DNA of 64,000 nucleotides. Source: Linnemannia hyalina. Taxonomy: Eukaryota; Mortierellomycota; Mortierellomycetes; Mortierellales; Mortierellaceae. The stretch is taken from positions 1,426,001 to 1,490,000 of the forward strand of contig JAHRHY010000002.1 in NCBI GenBank assembly GCA_019671135.1. Reading direction: 5' to 3'. A program made the position numbers and the translations under genes. Of this stretch, positions 1-11,719 are shown piece after piece. Position 1 is the first letter of the stretch. The number at the start of each line of letters is the position of its first letter. The notes under the pieces are model-generated. The model did not search any database. It saw nothing but the letters and a program-made list of their open reading frames with translations, and was not told the DNA's origin.

Positions 1-260
1 CTACCCGCGGGAAACGTCTCTAGTCGTTCGGATGCTATCCGACCAAGTACACATGAAATCCAATTGAACAATGTCTTATCTCGTTCGGGTCACAAGAACA
101 ATAATGCAAAATCTTTACGAAGGTTCACTGGCGGGCTCCTTTTGGTGAGCAGCAATAAAGTTCTTTCAAGAGATGGAAAGAAGCAACTACAGACCGTTCA
201 TTTTCACACGCATCACTCCACTGGCAACCATGGTGGACAGTTGCGCTCAGGGGGGGGATC

Positions 261-283
261 TTTTTTTTTTTTTTTTTTTTTTT
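261..283. repeat. Poly-T tract
   Basis: A run of about 23 T directly follows a short G run, in the region upstream of the small secreted protein gene. It is a homopolymer and so a possible sequencing weak spot. Nothing else recognisable lies in the first 400 bases. Confidence 0.8.
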
Positions 284-410
284 CATGGTGACCCGGAGCA
301 CCATTGTGAACGAGCCATCTCCCCTAGGATAGATTGCCCGTTCAATCCGTATGCTTCCACTCCAGAATACGTTACTTACAAAAAAGTTGAAAGGAGCTGA
401 GATAAATCTC

Positions 411-418
411 TATATAAA
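411..418 (+). promoter_or_regulatory. TATA box of the small secreted protein gene
   Basis: The string TATATAAA sits 81 nt before the ATG at 499 and is followed by a C/T-rich leader. This is the arrangement expected of a strongly expressed fungal gene. Confidence 0.55.
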
Positions 419-498
419 CCCCCTCCATCATCCTTCTTTTCTTTTCTTCATTCAAGTAATCAACTAAACTTCTCCAACCACCCATCCAAATTCCAAAC

Positions 499-708
499 AT
501 GCTTGCCCGCACCTTCATCACCTACGTTGCCGTTGCCGCCCTTGCCGTCGTCTCTATGACCAGCGCCGCCCCCGCTCCCCCCACCATCCGTACCGTCCCC
601 GCCGTCGCCCAGACCATGGATGGCCCTGACTTCCTTCCCGTCCCCAAGGAGATGTTCCCCATGTGCTGCCTCCACAGCATCGCCGCCTGCTGCATTACTC
701 CCCAATAA
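499..708 (+). CDS. Small secreted cysteine-containing protein (69 aa)
   Basis: A single-exon frame of 69 codons starts at the first ATG after a TATA box. Residues 1 to about 23 form a classic signal peptide: basic N-terminus, hydrophobic core, and a small-residue cleavage region ending TSA-AP. The mature part is only about 45 residues, Pro-rich, and ends with two Cys pairs (C56-C57 and C64-C65, pattern CC-x6-CC), which could form two disulfides. Codon use is strongly biased to C-ending codons, as in highly expressed fungal genes, which supports real coding. I do not recognise the family. A secreted peptide, effector-like protein or wall-associated peptide are all possible, and none can be chosen from sequence alone. 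Confidence 0.7.
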   Translation: MLARTFITYVAVAALAVVSMTSAAPAPPTIRTVPAVAQTMDGPDFLPVPKEMFPMCCLHSIAACCITPQ

Positions 709-2548
709 GAGCCCTATAGTCCCTTCAATATAATCATCCCCACTCTTTGTGTGGGTTAATAACTCATAACTCACTGAGTCTTATCTATTATGCCTCTTTC
801 ATGTCTATGTCTATGTCTATGTATTATATCCATGCCTTTCCAAGATACTCCCTATTGAACTGGTGAGGTCTATCGCACTTTTGTAAGAGAGGAAACACAG
901 ACAGTGTGTTTCTAGTGAATACAGATGTGTCTCATACATGGTGAAGAGTTTAGTTCTCCATTCAGACTATCATGAATCGTATTTGGATTCTTGTAGTCTG
1001 CGAAGTAGGAGGTATGTATGGGGAGGTTGGGGAGTTGGTTGTGGATGGGTGCTTTGAGTGGGGACCGCCAAGTTCCTCACGTCTGGTTGTGCGAACAGAA
1101 AAAAATATAATAGTTGTTTTCCTTTTGGTTGTCAGTTTGTCTGTTCTTGAGGATTGAGAGAGGTTTTTTTGTATGAGAGTGAGTGTACTTAGGCAATGAA
1201 GATGCATGTGTGTGCGCGTGTTCGTGTGAATATGTATGTGTATATGTGTACCCTGCGCCCGCTTCTGCATGTGTGCGAGTGAGAAAGAAACAGCAAACCA
1301 TCGTCCCTAAGGTACATTGCTATATTTTTGTATTCTTTTATTGCAGGTGTTGTAAACCAAACAATGTCCTTCCTTTGTTTACTTTCTTGTTTTCCAACAG
1401 CCCCAACCAACTTACACAAAAAACTCACACCAATAGCATCGAACCTTGACGCATGGGGCATCAGGCCCGATATGTGCGTGTGTACGAGTGGCACCATTTT
1501 AGGTCATTTTTTTCGTGTCCAGCGGTCTCTGTGTTGTTTGTACCTGAGAATTGATTGGGTGGAATATTTTAAGGTTTAGAACACAAATGAAAAAAAATCC
1601 CTTTTGGGAATAGCGTTTTTATTTTTTCTTTGTGTCTATGCAAGATGACTTACGCCCATTCTCCTAGACGACCTGGGACCGGCCCTTCCCACACTCTTTC
1701 TTTGAGTCTCGCAGATAGCAGATAGGGATTTATATCCGCCGTTTCCACCATTTGATATGCCTTTGTTCTTTGTTTTTTGTTTCCTCAATCAGAAAAAAAA
1801 AGGCATCGGTCACTGGTTGTCTCAGCAGAGAATTGATGGTTGGGGCTGAACATATCTATTGTCAAAGGTGGTTCGTCCTCTTCCATCCTCAGAAATGTCG
1901 AGGTCGACTCTTTGCATCCTCGTCGTCCTCGCGCATCGGGAGAATTTCTTTTAAGCTGCACATGCTTGTCCATGTTATCCTGGTTGGTGACAATAGCCGC
2001 TGTCAGTGTCCATATCTTTCTCGGACAGATCCCCCGAGGATGACCTCGCCATCAAATATGTTGCTGTCGTTGTTGTTGTTGTCTTTCCTCAGGTTATGAG
2101 GGATGTGACAATTCTCTTTACCCAACCACTCCTTGACATCAAACTTCTTAGCCCCACTCCTTGAGGTCACTCAGATAGACCTGCTGATTTGGCTGTCGCC
2201 TTGTGAAGTGGTACGACACACCATCCAAATGAATACGGCAGCTGTTCAAGCTCGTGCCTGCTCCTTCACCGCACCCTCAACAAACGACTTGCGATGAAAA
2301 ACGAAAACAAAAAAAAAAGAGACATGCATGTGCAGGCGTGAAAGTTGTTTTTATATCCAACGTAAACAACAGGCCACATGATCCTAATTTTTTTTTTTGT
2401 TCCTCTTTGGTTTTGGTTATTATTATTTTTATTCTTTCACACAGCACAACACATACACCCCTTTCTCTCTTATTCTTCTACTACTTCGCTCCTTAGGATC
2501 CTCGTGTTCGGTTGTCTATAACGACCAAGAACGACATTGCTGCCCTAC
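709..2548. other. Gene-free stretch with simple repeats
   Basis: This contains the 3' flank of the small secreted gene, including a CTATGT hexamer repeat at 801-823, then GT-rich sequence around 1200-1260 and several A/T runs. Short open frames occur on both strands but none has a recognisable domain, splice support or biased codon use. The last few hundred bases are the 3' flank of the monooxygenase gene that ends at 2549. Confidence 0.5.
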
Positions 2549-4779
2549 TCAAACCCAAGTGGCACCCCCATGCTGTTGCCGCTGCTCAAACAAATTCCTG
2601 GCCTTCTGCTCACTTGGTGAGATGATCGGGGTAACGGTGCCTCTAAGGGGAATGTTGGAAAGGAAGCCGACTTGAGGCCTAATCTTGACTGTCTGCGCCA
2701 ACTTTTTTTTTTTTGAAAATGACGTTTGCCCCAAAAGGCCATCGGGTGTTAGCTACATCTTCCATTGTTTTTTTCCTCGCACATTCCATCAGTACACTCA
2801 CACCCACGACGTTCGAATAAAAAAACAAAAAAAAACAGAACTTACGGCAAGTCTCCAGAGCCACATGGGCATATGAGTGATCAAAAACAAGATGATGGCG
2901 CCAATAAAACTCTTCTCCATGAACTTGCTCATAAGCTGACTGTTCTTGAACGACACCTGGACCGCGGGTAATCGCTCGGTTTGGTACTCTTCAAAGATTT
3001 TTGTCACTTCTTCTCCGGTTCTGGATGGGAGTGAATAAAGGAGGTTGGCTAATGCGATCGCGTCGTGCATTGCTGTCACCGCACCTGTGTGATGGAAGGG
3101 GGGGGGAAAGCGGGGGATGGGGGGTAGATGTGAGTTTAGTCCTGGGTGTAGTTTCAACTGTTCGTTATGGGATAGAAATTAAAGGAACTGAAAGGCACTT
3201 TACCATGTCCTCCAGATGGGTGAAGCTTGTGGCAAGCTATGAAAGAAGAAGAAAAAAAAGGGCACCAAAAGCTAGTTAGCGAGAAAAAAAACGAGACAAA
3301 ACAGGACACCTAATGGCCAACGCCATGCCAAAAAACAATATTAATAAGTACGCACCATCGCCCAATAGGACAACACGCCCTGAATACCACGTCTGGAACA
3401 CCTTTTCTTCCAACATAACCTTAGAAATCAGATCCTTCTGAGCAAGGTCATACAGATCTCCCAGAGTCGACAATCCTTCGCCAAGAGGGATAGGAAAGTT
3501 CCTGGTCTCATCACACATAACCTGGGCCGGGTAAGCGCCCCATTCTGCGTTGTCGTTGTTCCTGAATCGCTGTTCCATGGCTGCTTTGCTCGTTTGTTCG
3601 TTCAGATGATGGATGACACACCAGGCAAAACTTCCTTGTGCCGTTAACATGATTGACCACTAGAAAAACGGTCCAAAAGAAGAGACAATACATCAATACA
3701 TGCATACATCACGTGTTAGAGTTCACCCTTTTTTTTTGGCCGCTCACAAACGAAAGAAAAACTCCAATTGCCCACCATCCAATGATTGAGCCCATTCAAA
3801 GACAAAAAAAAAGGAATCCTTACAGAGAACGGCTTGTCTTTACCCAAGACAGTGGGGAACACACAGGTATCCTCCTTAATAATCGGATACTTTACAGGAT
3901 CCAGCGCCCTCGTCTGACCCACAAGACAAGTACAACTGAACGGCAAGTCCTCCTGATCACCCTTGGGCAGCTCACCCCTAGCCTTCAGACGGTCATACAT
4001 ACGCTGACGAACAGCGCTGTAGGCACCATCAGCTCCGACGACGATATCTCCAACATGCATGCCGTTATCGTTGGTGTAGACTGTAACCTTGTTATCCTCC
4101 TCAGTGATGTTCAGGACTCGCTTTCCGAAATGGATCTTGTGCGCGGGCACTTGCTTAAGGATGAGGTCGTAGAGGTCTGGACGTGCGACGAGGTACTGTG
4201 AGTAACCAGTGCTATGGAATGGATGCCATAAACGACGAAATTTGAATAAAAATAATGACAATTAGCCGAGTGATTAGATTCGAGAGCCTCAACAGAGAAA
4301 TAAAAAATCCCCCAAAAAGATGACGAAGAGGAAGAACGTACAACTCCTCGATAGCGATGTGGTCGGTCGGCCTATAGGATTCCAACGACTCCTTGTAAAA
4401 GGGTGTGAGGACGATTCGTTTGCCAAGAGGGATGAAGGCGTCATAGATGCCCAGTTGTTGAAAGACCGGAAGAAGTGTAGGACCAACAGCCATTCCTGAG
4501 CCTGTGAGTAACAAGCAATAAGAAAAAAAAGGTGTGTGTGTGTGTGGGGGGGGGGAGAGAGAGTGTGTGTAAGAATACAGGGTATAAGCAGTGATCATGG
4601 TGCATGCATGGGTTGTGTTACTATTGGGAGTCAATCGACATACCCAAAGGTTTGACGGTGGTGGCACGCTCAAAGATGGTGTATGGGATGCCTTGCTTTT
4701 CGAGGAGGGCGCCGAGCATGAGGCCTCCCAGTCCTGCTCCGACGATCAATACCGTTGGTTTGTCGTTTGTATTAGACAT
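2549..4779 (-). CDS. FAD-dependent monooxygenase A (470 aa, seven exons)
   Basis: Exons in reading order are 4779-4644, 4501-4342, 4211-3824, 3659-3356, 3236-3204, 3084-2846 and 2701-2549. All junctions are GT..AG and in phase. The product is a class A flavoprotein hydroxylase (PF01494 type): FAD-binding GAGLGG at residues 14-19, the DG motif (ADGAYS) at about 159-164, and GDACHKL at about 328-334 followed by Gly-rich GGHG. Such enzymes use NAD(P)H and O2 to hydroxylate or epoxidise small substrates. A hydrophobic helix near the C-terminus ending in MWLWRLA may hold it on a membrane, as in fungal PaxM-like epoxidases. The final acceptor (after a run of A) was chosen because it aligns copies A, B and C without gaps. 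The start at 4779 gives an MS-type N-terminus shared by the copies. The substrate is unknown. Confidence 0.85.
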
Positions 4780-5574
4780 TGTTGGCGTCTTGGTGTGAGT
4801 AGTGTGAGTGAAGTGAGAGCGAAGAGTGAGGAAGGTGGAAAGCGAGGTTTGGCGATCAAGAGTGAACAGGAGAGTGAAAGGGAAGAAGGGAGGGGAGGGG
4901 ATGAAGAGTGTTGAAGATGGTTTAAATGGAGCAGCGACAGGGAGGAAAAGGGAAGGGTGGGTCAAAAAAAAAAAGTGGGTATGTTCTCGGCCCTCGTTCA
5001 TATACACATACGGCGTGTCCCCTCCCCTTCGTTCTAACTCCCGTCGTCCATCTCAACGGCAATTTGCGTGACCATGTTACCGTTAGCACGTATTTTATTT
5101 ATTTTTTTCATCCGTTTTCGCACATTCAGAAGGATCTCCGATAAAGGGGGTAGAATCAAAGACAAATAACCTTTTTCAACTCCGCCCAAGAAAAAGAGTT
5201 TGTCAGGAACAAGGACACTCCTTCTCCATGTTCTACGAGAGTATTAGCTTATTGAGCCTCCACCACTCAACGCCATCATTCCAAAGCTAGAACAACTCAA
5301 ACATGCCAGATCTCTCTTTTCCTCTTCCATCCCTTTGCTTCGCAACCTCACCTCCCTTTGCCACCGCCAACGGATTGATAACCACAAACACGTTGCACCA
5401 AATCTCATTCCAGTGGCGTCTCTTTACTCTCATTCATACAATCCACAATGCGAGCAACGTGTATTTTATCGCACCTCTATTTTGCCGGCAATTCCTTGCT
5501 TACCGACAGTAAACTGTTTATTATAAAACAGTTTGTCCACCAGGGATCCAGTACATCGCTCCCACTCCTCAATC
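4780..5574. other. Intergenic between monooxygenases A and B
   Basis: This is the promoter of monooxygenase A (purine-rich on the plus strand up to about 4980) and the 3' flank of monooxygenase B. No further gene is seen. Confidence 0.5.
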
Positions 5575-6793
5575 TTACAGAGGAACAGTCCGCTGTCGTC
5601 TCTCAAACTCAACTCTCGCCTTCTGCTCACTCGGTGACATCACAGGCGGCACACTACCCATCAACCCAACAGCCTCTAGGAACCCTACTTGCGGACGATA
5701 CCTAATCGTCTTCTTCAACTTTTTTTTTTTCAGAGAACCAACCCAAAACACAATGATTAAAATCGTTAGTATTCATTTCCATTTGTTCATGACCACCTTC
5801 GTTCACTGTAATCCAAAAAAGGGCGGGGGGACTTACGGCAAGTCGCCAGAGCCACATGGGCATATGCGTCATCAGGAACAACACAATCCTGCCAATGATC
5901 CCGCGGTCAGACACTTTTGCAACAAAACGACTGTTGTTGTAGGATTCCATGACGGCCGGGTGTCTCTCCTTGCGATACTCTTCAAAGACTTCTGTAACGT
6001 CGGAGGATGTGGATGTGGGCATGGCGTAGAGGAGGTTTGCGAGTGCGATTGCGTCGTGTAGGGCTGTCACTGCGCCTGTTATATTTTGGATGATGTATGA
6101 AAAGAAATCAAATAAAGTATGTGAGATTGAGGAGGTGTCCATCCTTGAGGATCCCTTGGTCTCCGTTGTCGATCCAGTTTATCAGGACAATAGAAGGAAG
6201 CACATGTACCATGTCCTCCGGCGGGGTTTAACTTGTGACATGCTATGAAAGAAATGCGAAAGCAGAATATCTTTAATTGCACGCTTCCAGTACGAGCCAC
6301 AAACCGCTCCATCCAATTCAACCAGATACGTACACAAAAACAAATAAACAAGCACACTTACCATCCCCAAGAAGAACAACCCGTCCATCATACCAAGTCT
6401 CAAAGACCTTCTCCTCCCTCATAACCTTACTGACAAACTCCTTCGGCGTCAGCGCATAAATATCCCCCATCCTCCCCATCTTCACTACCCCATTCTCATC
6501 CACTTCCCCAGTCAACGAAGGGATCGGGAAATCCTTTGTCTCCTCACACATGGTCTGTGCAGGGATGGCCCCCCATTCTGAATTTTCGTTGTTCCGGAAC
6601 CGTTGTTCGAGCGCCGCTTTGCTGGTGGTCTTGTCGAGTTGATGGACGACCGACCAAATAAGTGTATTTTGTGCTGTCGTGAAAAAAGACCACTAGTTTG
6701 TTCCCATGCAAAAAAAAAAAAGGCACAAACGTTAGCTTCCCCTTCTTCCTGTATCTCCATTCCTCAATGTTACTCAAATGCTCTAACCCTGTC

Positions 6794-6824
<31 letters not shown>

Positions 6825-7756
6825 ACTTACAGTAAACGGCCTACCATCACTAAGCACAGAAACAACCTGGCACCTCTCCTCCGCCACACTCGGAGCCTCC
6901 TCCACACCCAACACCCTCGTCTGCCCAACCAGACAAGTACAACTAAACGGCAATTCTTCCAAATCTCCCTTGGGTAATTTACCCTCCTTTTGAAGAGTCT
7001 CATACATCCGTTGACGGACCGCACTGTAAGCTCCATCAGCGCCCACCAGGATATCGCCTTCGTAGGTGGAGTTGTCAGCGGTTTGGATAGTGACTCTTTG
7101 GTTGTCTTTTGTCTGCTTAGTGATGAGGACTCGTTTCCCAAGATGGATCTTGTGGGCTGGGACTTGTTTGTAGAGGAGTTCGTAGAGTTTTGGGCGCGCT
7201 ACGATGTATTGCCCATATCCCGTGCTATCGTTCCGTGAATCTAGCTTAGTACTTTGAACTCAACTGAGGAAACATATGTGTACTGAAAGGAAAAGGACGC
7301 AAAAAAAAAAGAAAGTGCTTACAATTCCTCAATGGGTCTGAAATCACTAGGCCTTTTCGGGTACAGGATCTCGTTGGATTCTCCAAAACTCGGGATATGT
7401 GTCAAGTACTTTCCAATGGTGAGGAACTCTTCATAAATTCCCAATTGTTGGAAGATGGGCAGTAATGTAGGTCCCACCGCCATCGCAGAGCCTACACACC
7501 CCAATTGCAAAGAAAAAAAAAGGGAATCAATTCATGTTAGGGCTGAGTGTACTATGACAATGTTGGGGTCGAGGATGGCATAGGTATGGAGTGTTTAGAG
7601 GAAGGGGTTACCCAAGGGTTTGAGGGTGGTGGAACGTTCAAAGATGGCGTAGGGGACATTGGACTTTTCGAGGAGTGCGCCCAGCATGAGGCCTCCTAGT
7701 CCAGCGCCTGCAATTAGCACAGTTGGCTTATCGGAAGTCGTGGCTGGTGTTGACAT
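5575..7756 (-). CDS. FAD-dependent monooxygenase B (484 aa, seven exons)
   Basis: Exons in reading order are 7756-7612, 7491-7323, 7224-6831, 6692-6362, 6242-6210, 6075-5837 and 5718-5575, all GT..AG. Every intron sits at the same position and phase as in copy A, and exons 5 (33 nt) and 6 (239 nt) are identical in length, so A and B are tandem duplicates. Motifs are GAGLGG at residues 17-22, the DG motif ADGAYS in exon 3, and GDACHKL across the exon 4/5 junction (about 345-351). A hydrophobic helix ending MWLWRLA precedes a short basic tail. Intron 3 holds a poly-A run of about 23 on the plus strand. An in-frame ATG 12 nt upstream (7768) could also be the start; I chose 7756 for its likeness to the other copies. 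Confidence 0.85.
6795..6817. repeat. Poly-A tract inside intron 3 of monooxygenase B
   Basis: About 23 A on the plus strand (T-run on the coding strand), followed directly by a short G run next to the 5' splice site. This is a homopolymer hot spot. Confidence 0.75.
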
Positions 7757-9277
7757 GGAAATGCTCATGTGAACTATTGGACAAAGAGAAAGAAGATGTG
7801 TCAAGGGTGCTGGAGGAATGAGGAATGAGGAATGGAATGAACGAAAAAGAAGAGACGATGAAGGGGAGTGAAGATGATGAGGACATAAAAAAACATATAC
7901 AACGGTAGGTTTTCTTTCCTCTCTCTTCCTTTCTTTCTTCCTTTCCGCTCGTCATACCGTTCCCGTCCTGCTCATCCTTCACTTTGAACAGCACACTTTG
8001 TGCAACAATAGTTTCCCAGGGGAGGCAAGCGAGGTGTGAGCATTTTGCCTTCCCTTCCTCTATGGGAAGGAAGGAGGTGATGGGCGTAACCAGAACGGCC
8101 AATTGTCATTCACTGATAGGACGATTGATGGGCAGTTTCATCGCCATTCATCTCTATGTGATCGCAATGATTCAGTTTACTAAACACAAACATGTACCAT
8201 GCCCATCCATCACCGCCTTAACTAACATGGACATGGGCATTGCATTGCATTGATATTTCTCCCAATGATACCCAAATGTAAAGTGCGTGTTGTTAATATC
8301 CAGGAAACAGGAATGGACAAAGCAGCATCGGAGGTATCAACGAGAGGTATGCAAGAAGGTGGCAACCGAGGCTTGTCCTCTCGTGGTCACTTCCGTGCAC
8401 CCTTGTCCCTCCGTCGGAAATATCCATGCGAGAAGTGTAACCTGCGAACATACCAATCCTTACTTGACCCTTTCATGACACAATGACGCTCATAAGCCAT
8501 AAAAGAGAAAGTGAATAAGGGTAGCAATAATATCCTTCAACTAGTGCAATAACAACAGCTCAAGGTTTCGACCGTCCGTGCTCAACCATCAAGGTTCATG
8601 TTCTATTGCTATGGGAAATAAGTAAAGGGACAGGGATGATCAAGGAAAGGAGACATTTATTTCGGACTCATAAAAGAACGTAAAACAAGCGACAATGGCT
8701 CAAAAATTATCTGTCAAAAGTAGGCGCTGTGCAAAGGAGAGGCAGAGGGTGGGTGAAGGAAGGAGAGAAGGAGAGTGAGCAAGGGAAAATGTGGATAATA
8801 TGGCGCAGAGGGGAAGTTGGAAGAGAGTGAGGTAGATGTGGTGGAGAGGGGATGCAAGTACCTGAGGAGATGTAGTATTGATTGACGACAGAGAGGATGG
8901 GAGGTCGCTATGAGAGAGAACAATGTGAGGCTTTTTTTCGGTATCGTGATGCACGATTATAGTGAGAGTGCGAGGGAGAAAAGGAAAGAGAAGAAACAAG
9001 AAGCGATTTTTCGTTAAAGTACAGATGGAAAAGATGAGGAAAAGCTAACTGGTGGTACATCACGCATTGCGAGTAAAAGATGGTAAGAGTAAAAACACAA
9101 AGCAAAGAAAAGGAAAAACAAAACGCAAAAGTAGAAAAAGATATACTATGAGGTTATAAGGCGGACGCAAGAGAGGAGGTCGGTTGGTGACATAGCAGTG
9201 TCATGATAGACATATCTTGCTTCTTGCGTCGACCGGGTTAAGTCGGTCAGGCAACAAAACATCCGTCCGTGAGCAGG
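7757..9277. other. Intergenic, no gene recognised
   Basis: This holds the promoter of monooxygenase B and the 3' flank of the Ser-rich gene ending at 9278. Around 8700-9000 the plus strand is purine-rich. No domain, splice pattern or RNA gene was recognised. Confidence 0.5.
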
Positions 9278-11719
9278 TTAGATGACACGACGTTGAGTTG
9301 TTGAACGGGTTGGGTATCGGGTGTGGACGGTGGTAGCGAGGATCCCGACTTGGCCTTCTCCTTCTCCTTGACGGTTAAGGTTCAGTAGATCCTCAACCAC
9401 GACAACAGCGACAGATCCTGCTCCTCCAGCAACACTGGTCATTGTCGCTCCTCCGTGTCCTGTAGTCAATGTGGCCGTGGCCGTGGTCCCTGTGGCTGCA
9501 CCAGCACCAGTGGAGATCGAATTGCTACCCGAGGCAGAAGCAAGGAAGCGATGATGCTGGTCTTTGCTCATCATCCCTGAATCCTGTAACATGTAATCTG
9601 TCATGGGCGAGCTCAAGAACGGGTTGGTACTGCCCCCATTGTTGCTTCCAGACTCGTGTTCATCTCCCTCAGGGTGAAGGTTGTACAGTCGTCTCGCAGA
9701 GAGACCAGGGACGGCGGCATGTGGGAGACAGTTCTCAGGGTGCAGTGGGGCTTCACCACTTTGACCACCCTCCAGGTTGGATGGGGGGGTTCTGGGCGAT
9801 GTTGGTGCGGATTCTGGACCAGAGTCAGATGAGGACGAGTCTTCGCTGCAACGACGGCGCTTGATACGGTGGAGCTCCAACTCTTCTTCCTCCATCTCCA
9901 AATCTTCATCCTGCAATACAGAGACCAAACGCGCAGTGAACGACATTGGCAAAGACGGCGAGGGGGCATCAGAAAGGAATCCTAATTCGGCGTCTTCTGG
10001 TGATGGGCTGGTGGCAAAGCGTGCGGAACGTTGCTGACGGGTATCGTAGTGGTGACCCTTGGATGGGGATGATGGAGCAGAGTGCAGCGCCATCTCTTGG
10101 ATCGCTCGGTCGACATCCATAGCACTTACATCCTGAGTATCATCATCATGGTTGACATTGCCTTGTTCTGAAGAAGCTGCCATGGGCACCATTACATGAC
10201 GACCAGAGAGGCTGTCGTCAACGTCAATACGGTGTTGCTGGTGGTTGTGGTTGTTGCTGGTACCCGTATAAGAGCTCTTGTCGATATCCATCTCGGTCTT
10301 TTCAGGAGACGATCCCATTTCGTCCTGAGGTGATATGTCATTCGACTTCGAGAATTTCTCCGCGTAGCTTTGGGGTGGCAGGTTCAACTGGGATGATGTG
10401 GTCTGACTTGACGACGACTCTTGTCTTCCCTCTAGTCCTTGAAGGAACGAGTCGACTCTGCCAGATGGGCTGGTCTCTGATGCGGTAGAAATGGTATAGG
10501 GCGAGGGCGACAATATTGAAGTGCTGTTGCCGACTGCACCCGAAATAGGTGTAACCGATTGCGATTGGAAAGATGCCAACTGGAAGGCAAGGGCATCCGA
10601 GACTGCAAGTGCGGCGGATGAGACGATCGGCTGACAGGTTTGGATGCTACTACTACTTGGACTGTTGCAGCCGGGGAAGTCTGTGTACGCCATGATGGAT
10701 GCTGCCGTCGCACTAGTACTTGAGTAGTCCATAGAGTTGTTGTTGCTGTTGTTGGTATAGAGATTGGCTGAGATGATAGGGAACTCTGAAGAGGGCGAGG
10801 ACAAGGGCTGGCCTGATGGCAACGGAGATGATGATGATGATACAGTCGAGGAAAACGAGGGGGAGGAGAGGTCGCTGTTAGGATCATTGAGGAGGGTGGT
10901 GTAACCAGTGGTCCCGGTTGAGGTCATGTTGGCCTCGTTTCCCAGGTTGAAATAATCGAGCTCGAGGCCCGTGGTATCTTGAAGCCAGTTCCAGATGGCA
11001 AAGGGTTCTGAGGTGGGGGTGGCAAACATGTTGCTTGGGTCGAGGGAGGTGGCTGCCTGTGGTGCGGACTGAAGCGGCATGAAGAACATATCTGATTGAA
11101 GACGACGCCAGAAACTATGGATAAGTTATCATGTCGTTCAGAGGCACAGTGAAAAAGGTGAAAGAGGACAAAGTGACAGACGAAGGAGAATCGAGTTAGT
11201 AAACGGGTTCAACACAATTAGAATGCCCATGGCAGCAACAAGAACAAGGGTCAAGCAAAGAGAGAAAGGAGTGTTTGAGTGTGAAGCGAGTTGAGGTTGG
11301 TCAAGGACAGAACAAAGAGGTGAGTTGTGAGCAGTGTTGCGTGTCAGAATATCAAAGGAAGGTAAAGGGGAGAAGTATTACCATGACAACTGGGCGACAC
11401 GGCGGAGAGATTCTCGTCCGGAGGAAGCGATGCTTATCTTTGTCAGACAGAGCTGGGTAACTCTGTTCATGAGAAGCGGGTTAAGCTGGACATCGAGCTC
11501 GGTTGCACCTTGGAGCTGGTCGAGTGCGCCGTGGAAGAAGAAATCCATGGACGTACCAACAGAGCCAGCAGCTGCAGCGGCTCCTGTGAGAATTGATTCT
11601 TCTGCTGGTTGTTGATCGTGTTGTTCTTGAGGGGAGGAAGGAGAAGTCGAGGAGGAGGAGGCGAAGGTGAAGGCGGTAGAGGTGGTGGTTGTGGTCTCTT
11701 CAGCAAGGGACAGGTCCAT
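9278..11719 (-). CDS. Ser/Thr-rich protein of unknown function (724 aa, two exons)
   Basis: Exons are 11719-11382 and 11114-9278. The donor splits a codon as TG|GTAATA and the acceptor ends in ATAG, giving one uninterrupted frame of 724 codons. The only segment that looks folded is at about residues 85-122, across the exon junction, where helix-like sequence rich in Leu, Arg and Trp (ESLRRVAQLSW then FWRRLQSD) occurs. The rest is low complexity: Ser, Asn, Thr and acidic stretches, a KRRR cluster near residue 530 that could be a nuclear localisation signal, many SP/TP sites, and a Gly/Ala/Thr-rich C-terminal region. This composition is typical of fungal transcriptional regulators or signalling scaffolds, but no DNA-binding domain is visible. 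The gene is divergent from Integrator subunit 2, with 1.6 kb between them. Its function is not assigned. Confidence 0.7.

Noticed and set aside
1752..2099. 115-codon frame downstream of the small secreted gene
   Set aside because: It has no domain and no bias in codon use, and lies in simple-sequence DNA. A chance frame is more likely.
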